The translations under genes were made by a program, and so were the position numbers. From contig JBARJD010000026.1 in the NCBI GenBank assembly GCA_049800095.1, positions 1-15,381 on the forward strand: DNA of 15,381 nucleotides. Reading direction: 5' to 3'. Of this stretch, positions 13,746-15,381 are shown in pieces. The number at the start of each line of letters is the position of its first letter. Positions within the stretch are counted from its first letter, which is position 1. The stretch is from JAKIWV01 sp049800095. GTDB taxonomy: Archaea > Thermoplasmatota > Thermoplasmata > Lutacidiplasmatales > UBA184. The notes under the pieces were generated by a model. It searched no databases, was not told where the DNA came from, and worked only from the letters and a program-made list of their open reading frames with translations.

Positions 13746-14915
13746 ATGAGATCCATGGCCAACGGAACGGGGTCCCCGTGGAGGATCGATATCCTCGGGA
13801 ACCCCCCTCCCGAGCCGACGACTTCCGGACTCGACCGTTCGTTGTGGGAGCTCGGCGCCGGCCTCGTAGGCCGCGGCCACCGGGTCCGGATCCTCTTCGC
13901 GACGCCGACGCCCTCGGTGCCTCCGCCCTACCGCGGAGTGGAAGGGGTCCCGATCCCGATCCTCTCGACCCGGCGGCGTCCGGTACCCCAAGCCGTCGAG
14001 ATCGGAAAAGCCGCGGGGGAGTGCGTCGCGCCGGACACCCAGCTCCTGCTGGGAACCGACGAACGAGCGGGGGCGATCAAGACGCCCGGACGTGGCCGGG
14101 GACCCGCCCTCGCGCTGTACCTCAACTCCATCCCCTCCGACCGCGCCGGCAAGAGCGAACCGGACGGCGCAGGTCGTGGTCTCGTCGACCGCCTCGGCGG
14201 CTGGATGGACCAGCGTACCCTGCGCCGGCTCGAGAGCGATTCGCTGGGCCGGGCCTCCATCGTGCTCGCCGGATCCTCCACCACGCGGGACCGCCTGACC
14301 CGCCTCCACAAACTCTCCTCCGGCAAGGTACGCGTGCTTCCTCCTACGATCGCCGACCCGGACCTCTCGGAAACCCGCGAACGGGCCCGGCTGGCGCTCA
14401 AGCTCCCCCAGGACGTTCCCGTCGCGGCGTTCGTCGGGCACCGACCGGACCGCCAAGGTCTTGCGATCGCCCTCGAAGCGTTTCGCCGGTCCAGGGTCTT
14501 CTTCCCGGGAGCCCGCTTCCTCGTGGTGGGGAGTTCTCCCAAACAGGATCCGGGAGTCCTCCCGTTGGGGACCTGCGACGACCCCACGAAAGCGCGTGCG
14601 CTCCGTGCGGCGGACCTGTTCCTGTTCCCCAGCCTCGACGCAGGGCCCGCGTGCGCCGTGACCGAGGCCATGCGGTACGGTTTGCCTGCCGTGGTCTCCC
14701 GGCAGGTCCAGCTCGAAGGAGCGGACCCGAAGCGGCAGTTTCGGTCGGTCGCCTCGGACGACCCCGGCGACTACGCCGCCGAGTTCGCCGAGCTGTTCGC
14801 CGACCCCGCCCTGCGTCGGAAGATCGGCGAGGCCGGCAAGGCCTTCGCGGACCAGTTCAGCGGAGCGAGGAACGCCGAGGCCTTCGAGCAGGCGTTGTCG
14901 GGGCACGTCCGCTAA
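13746..14915 (+). CDS. GT-B (GT4-like) glycosyltransferase
   Basis: A 389-residue protein with two Rossmann-like halves. The N-terminal half begins WRIDILGNPP and contains TTSGLDRSLWELGAGLVGRGHRVRI, the usual acceptor-domain start (GG...L...L..rGH.V). The C-terminal half contains VAAFVGHRPDRQGLAIALEAF, ARFLVVGS and ALRAADLFLFPS, then PACAVTEAMRYGLPAVVS, matching the nucleotide-sugar site of glycosyltransferase family 4. In the E-x7-E motif the second Glu (TEAM) is kept but the first position is Ala. The enzyme is therefore a divergent member and its donor cannot be predicted. It probably transfers a sugar to a lipid, glycan or small molecule on the cytoplasmic side. ATG 13746 and ATG 13755 are both possible starts. 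The stop overlaps the convergent mutL stop (CTAA, 14912-14915). Confidence 0.83.
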   Translation: MRSMANGTGSPWRIDILGNPPPEPTTSGLDRSLWELGAGLVGRGHRVRILFATPTPSVPPPYRGVEGVPIPILSTRRRPVPQAVEIGKAAGECVAPDTQLLLGTDERAGAIKTPGRGRGPALALYLNSIPSDRAGKSEPDGAGRGLVDRLGGWMDQRTLRRLESDSLGRASIVLAGSSTTRDRLTRLHKLSSGKVRVLPPTIADPDLSETRERARLALKLPQDVPVAAFVGHRPDRQGLAIALEAFRRSRVFFPGARFLVVGSSPKQDPGVLPLGTCDDPTKARALRAADLFLFPSLDAGPACAVTEAMRYGLPAVVSRQVQLEGADPKRQFRSVASDDPGDYAAEFAELFADPALRRKIGEAGKAFADQFSGARNAEAFEQALSGHVR

Positions 14916-15381
14916 GGCGCCCGTCGCAGGAACCAGCCGTCCAGACGGCCCCTCGATAGCCGGACCAGCACCGGCCGTCCGTGGGGGCACGCGTAGGCCG
15001 GCGAGTCCGTGCGGTAGAGCGCCTCCAGGATCCGGCCGATCTCGTCGGCGCTGACCTCGTCTCCCGCCCGGACGGCGGCGTGGCAAGCCACCGAGGCCGC
15101 CACCCGTTCGGCGAGTCCCTCGGGGACCGTCGGGCGGCCGCCGTCGGCCAACTCGTCCAGGAGGGAGGGAAGCGAGGTGGCCTCCGCCCGATGCCCACGG
15201 TAGGAGGGGACGCTTCGAACGCGGAACTGGTCTCCCCCGAATGCCTCCACGATGAACCCGGAGGCACGGAGCGTTTCTTCGTGCGCCGCGAGGGCGGACC
15301 GTTGGCGTGCGGCCAGTGGGACCCGGACCGGCTCCATGAGCTCCTGGCGGCCCAGTCGGCCGGCGGCACGGAGTTCGTCGT
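14912..15381 (-). CDS. mutL: DNA mismatch repair protein MutL, C-terminal part (gene runs off the right edge)
   Basis: At least 156 residues of the MutL C-terminal dimerisation/endonuclease domain; the frame is open to the window edge. Visible family features are GRLGRQELMEPVRVPL and the strand-turn SGFIVEAFGGDQFRVRSVPS. These are followed by VACHAAVRAGDEVS (the ACH/ACR metal-binding motif) and the terminal YACPHGRPVLVRLS, the Cys-Pro-His motif of nicking-type MutL. The DQHA(x)2E(x)4E motif and the ATPase domain would lie beyond the window. MutL couples MutS mismatch recognition to strand incision. MutS/MutL are patchy in archaea and usually thought to be acquired from bacteria. ATG 15337 is an internal Met, not the start. 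Confidence 0.88.
   Translation of the reverse strand, partial: DELRAAGRLGRQELMEPVRVPLAARQRSALAAHEETLRASGFIVEAFGGDQFRVRSVPSYRGHRAEATSLPSLLDELADGGRPTVPEGLAERVAASVACHAAVRAGDEVSADEIGRILEALYRTDSPAYACPHGRPVLVRLSRGRLDGWFLRRAP

Noticed and set aside
13656..15086. Minus-strand open frame of 476 codons opposite the glycosyltransferase and running into mutL
   Set aside because: It overlaps two recognisable genes in non-coding frames and has no motif of its own.
1..15381. tRNA, rRNA, CRISPR arrays, insertion sequences or phage genes
   Set aside because: No tRNA T-loop with flanking acceptor stem, no regularly spaced direct repeats, and no transposase or integrase motifs were found by reading both strands; absence by eye is not proof.

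Overview
The window reads as a piece of a high-GC archaeal chromosome. The archaeal markers are a proteasome beta subunit with an autocatalytic Thr, an aCPSF1/FttA-type KH plus beta-CASP nuclease, a stand-alone ATP-pyrophosphatase subunit of GMP synthase, and TATA-type promoters about 25-30 bases ahead of near-leaderless starts. Together with an HdrB-like subunit in the succinate dehydrogenase operon and a bacterial-type MutL, this fits a Thermoplasmata-like euryarchaeon best. That placement is inference; no search was possible.

Layout, left to right. 1-62 is the tail of an unidentified gene. 187-566 is a VOC/glyoxalase-fold gene broken by an apparent single-base frameshift. 625-1278 (minus) is a multi-pass membrane protein resembling the dolichol/phytol kinase family. 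1364-2772 is a translationally coupled purine pair, purE and the GMP synthase ATP-pyrophosphatase subunit. 2839-4945 is a plus-strand group: a small RHH-like protein with an LGYID tail, a 494-residue protein that I read as an MCM helicase paralog stripped of all catalytic elements, and a small zinc-knuckle protein coupled to it. 4890-5606 (minus) is a TMEM175-type channel homolog.

5673-9225 (minus) is a tightly overlapped succinate dehydrogenase operon, sdhA-sdhB-HdrB-like subunit. It diverges from psmB (proteasome beta, 9381-10052), and the shared 155-base intergenic region carries two TATA boxes and a perfect 9-bp inverted repeat abutting the psmB TATA box. aCPSF1 (10123-12027) follows. Next come an alkaline-phosphatase-superfamily phosphodiesterase with no canonical start codon upstream of its metal-binding motif (12140-13645), a GT-B glycosyltransferase (13746-14915), and the C-terminal part of a convergent mutL (14912 to the right edge).

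Functionally the window mixes housekeeping (purine synthesis, respiration, protein turnover, RNA 3'-end formation/termination) with less characterised genes. The most unusual item is the catalytically dead MCM-like protein and its small zinc-binding neighbour. Four same-strand gene junctions overlap by 1-4 bases (three GTGA, one TGATG), indicating translational coupling. No tRNA, rRNA, CRISPR array or insertion sequence was recognised.
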